A stretch of 64,000 bases of DNA from Pseudomonas graminis (GTDB taxonomy: Bacteria; Pseudomonadota; Gammaproteobacteria; Pseudomonadales; Pseudomonadaceae). The stretch spans positions 1,763,001-1,827,000 of the forward strand of contig NZ_CP053746.1 in NCBI RefSeq assembly GCF_013201545.1, written 5' to 3'. The notes beneath the pieces are model-generated. The model searched no databases, was not told where the DNA came from, and saw nothing but the letters and a program-made list of their open reading frames with translations. The stretch's first letter is position 1; each line of letters opens with the position of its first letter. The translations under genes and the position numbers were made by a program. Shown one piece after another: positions 63,192 to 64,000 of this stretch.

Positions 63192-64000
63192 AGCGCGCTT
63201 ACGTCATCCTCTTTGTGCTGGTCGTGGCGGCGGCGCTAATAGGCGTCGCGATCTCCCGTCATGCGGGCTACGTGCTGATTTCCTACGACACCTTCCGCTA
63301 CGAATCGAGCATCTGGGCAGCCCTGGCGCTGCTGGTCGCCGTCCTCTTTATTCTGTGGCTGGTGCGCGTGCTGATCACGTTGCTGACGACCTCTGGTGGG
63401 GTGGTCAATCCCTGGTCACGCCGCAATCGAAGCCGTCGTGTGCAGAACGCGATCGAACAAGGGCAGATGGATCTCGCAGAAGGACGTTGGGCCAGTGCGC
63501 AACGCAACTTGCATCGCGCCGCTGAAGCGGAGCTTCAGCCGCTGCTGTACTACCTCGGTGCTGCCCGGGCAGCGAACGAGCAGGGGCGTTATGAAGAAAG
63601 CGATAACCTGCTCGAACGCGCGCTTGAGCGTCAGCCACAGGCTGAACTGGCCATCGCGCTGAGTCACGCGCAGCTGCAGGTGGACCGTGGCGACCTCGAT
63701 GGAGCACTGGTTACCCTGCAGGCCATGCAAGAACGCCATCCGCATAACCCGCAGGTCTTGCGCCATTTGCAGCGCCTTTACCGCGAGCGTGGCGCGTGGC
63801 CGGAGTTGATTCGTCTGATGCCGGAGCTGCGCAAGGATAAAGTCCTTCCGGCGCAGGAGCTGGCTGAACTGGAGAGACGCGCCTGGGGCGAAAACCTCTC
63901 CTTGGCTGCCCATCGGGAATCAGGCAGCGATACTGTCGCCACCGGTTTGCCTTCGCTGGAGCACGCCTGGCAGCAATTGACTTCGGCTCAGCGCCAGGAG
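63188..64000 (+). CDS. hemY: HemY-like TPR membrane protein, partial
   Basis: At least 271 residues, cut by the window end. Two TM helices (about 5-25 and 40-62) precede helical TPR-like repeats (AEGRWASAQRNLHRAAEA). HemY acts at the membrane in haem synthesis with an unclear mechanism. Its ATG overlaps the hemX stop. Fourth gene of the hemC operon. Confidence 0.92.
   Translation, partial: MKRAYVILFVLVVAAALIGVAISRHAGYVLISYDTFRYESSIWAALALLVAVLFILWLVRVLITLLTTSGGVVNPWSRRNRSRRVQNAIEQGQMDLAEGRWASAQRNLHRAAEAELQPLLYYLGAARAANEQGRYEESDNLLERALERQPQAELAIALSHAQLQVDRGDLDGALVTLQAMQERHPHNPQVLRHLQRLYRERGAWPELIRLMPELRKDKVLPAQELAELERRAWGENLSLAAHRESGSDTVATGLPSLEHAWQQLTSAQRQE

Overview
The window is chromosomal DNA of a Pseudomonas, and not P. 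aeruginosa. The evidence is the combination of Crc, SutA, AlgZ/AlgR, a membrane-anchored AlgC, a class I adenylate cyclase beside cyaY, and the typical Pseudomonas intergenic REP/REPIN repeats. From memory, gene order follows the P. aeruginosa segment between rph and hemY closely, which helped fix several identities. About 63 protein genes are supported. I see no rRNA, tRNA, CRISPR array, insertion sequence or prophage.

Layout. 1-2662: probable end of rph, a DUF4870 membrane protein, crc, pyrE and a DUF4124 protein. 2679-6125: an orphan 1148-residue toxin-like protein with a possible ParB/sulfiredoxin-type C-terminus; its upstream DNA is rich in palindromes. 6303-11602: leftward cluster coaBC-dut-algC-argB. 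11735-15443: radC, a peptide-type solute-binding protein, rpmB-rpmG and a cupin protein. 15703-28264: amine and D-alanine catabolism, comprising a KauB-like aldehyde dehydrogenase, an MFS carrier, a phospholipase D-like lipoprotein, a MocR regulator, a PuuB-type oxidase, dadR/dadA/Rid/dadX and pauR.

28370-35135: acetyl-CoA hydrolase family protein, a sulfur pair (persulfide dioxygenase-like enzyme plus TauE-type exporter), xpt and rep. 35337-43609: a GGDEF/EAL phosphodiesterase (ProE-like), a MATE exporter with a divergent LysR gene, a chemoreceptor with a flagellar-type promoter, and yifB. 43812-47326: ubiK, the nitrogen pair glnK-amtB behind a sigma-54 promoter, yjbQ and sutA. 47436-52033: leftward operon lptM-lysA-dapF-DUF484-xerC-HAD. 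52320-58153: cyaY, DUF1289, cyaA, two small conserved genes and argH. 58300-64000: algZ-algR, then hemC-hemD-hemX-hemY, with hemY cut by the window edge.

Most of this is ordinary core genome. The stretches most worth a second look are the orphan toxin gene and its control region (2679-6250), the sensor-like N-terminal half of AlgC, the nested inverted repeats between the MocR gene and a DUF1127 gene, the perfect palindrome before the KauB-like gene, and a 106-bp intergenic repeat present in two near-identical copies.
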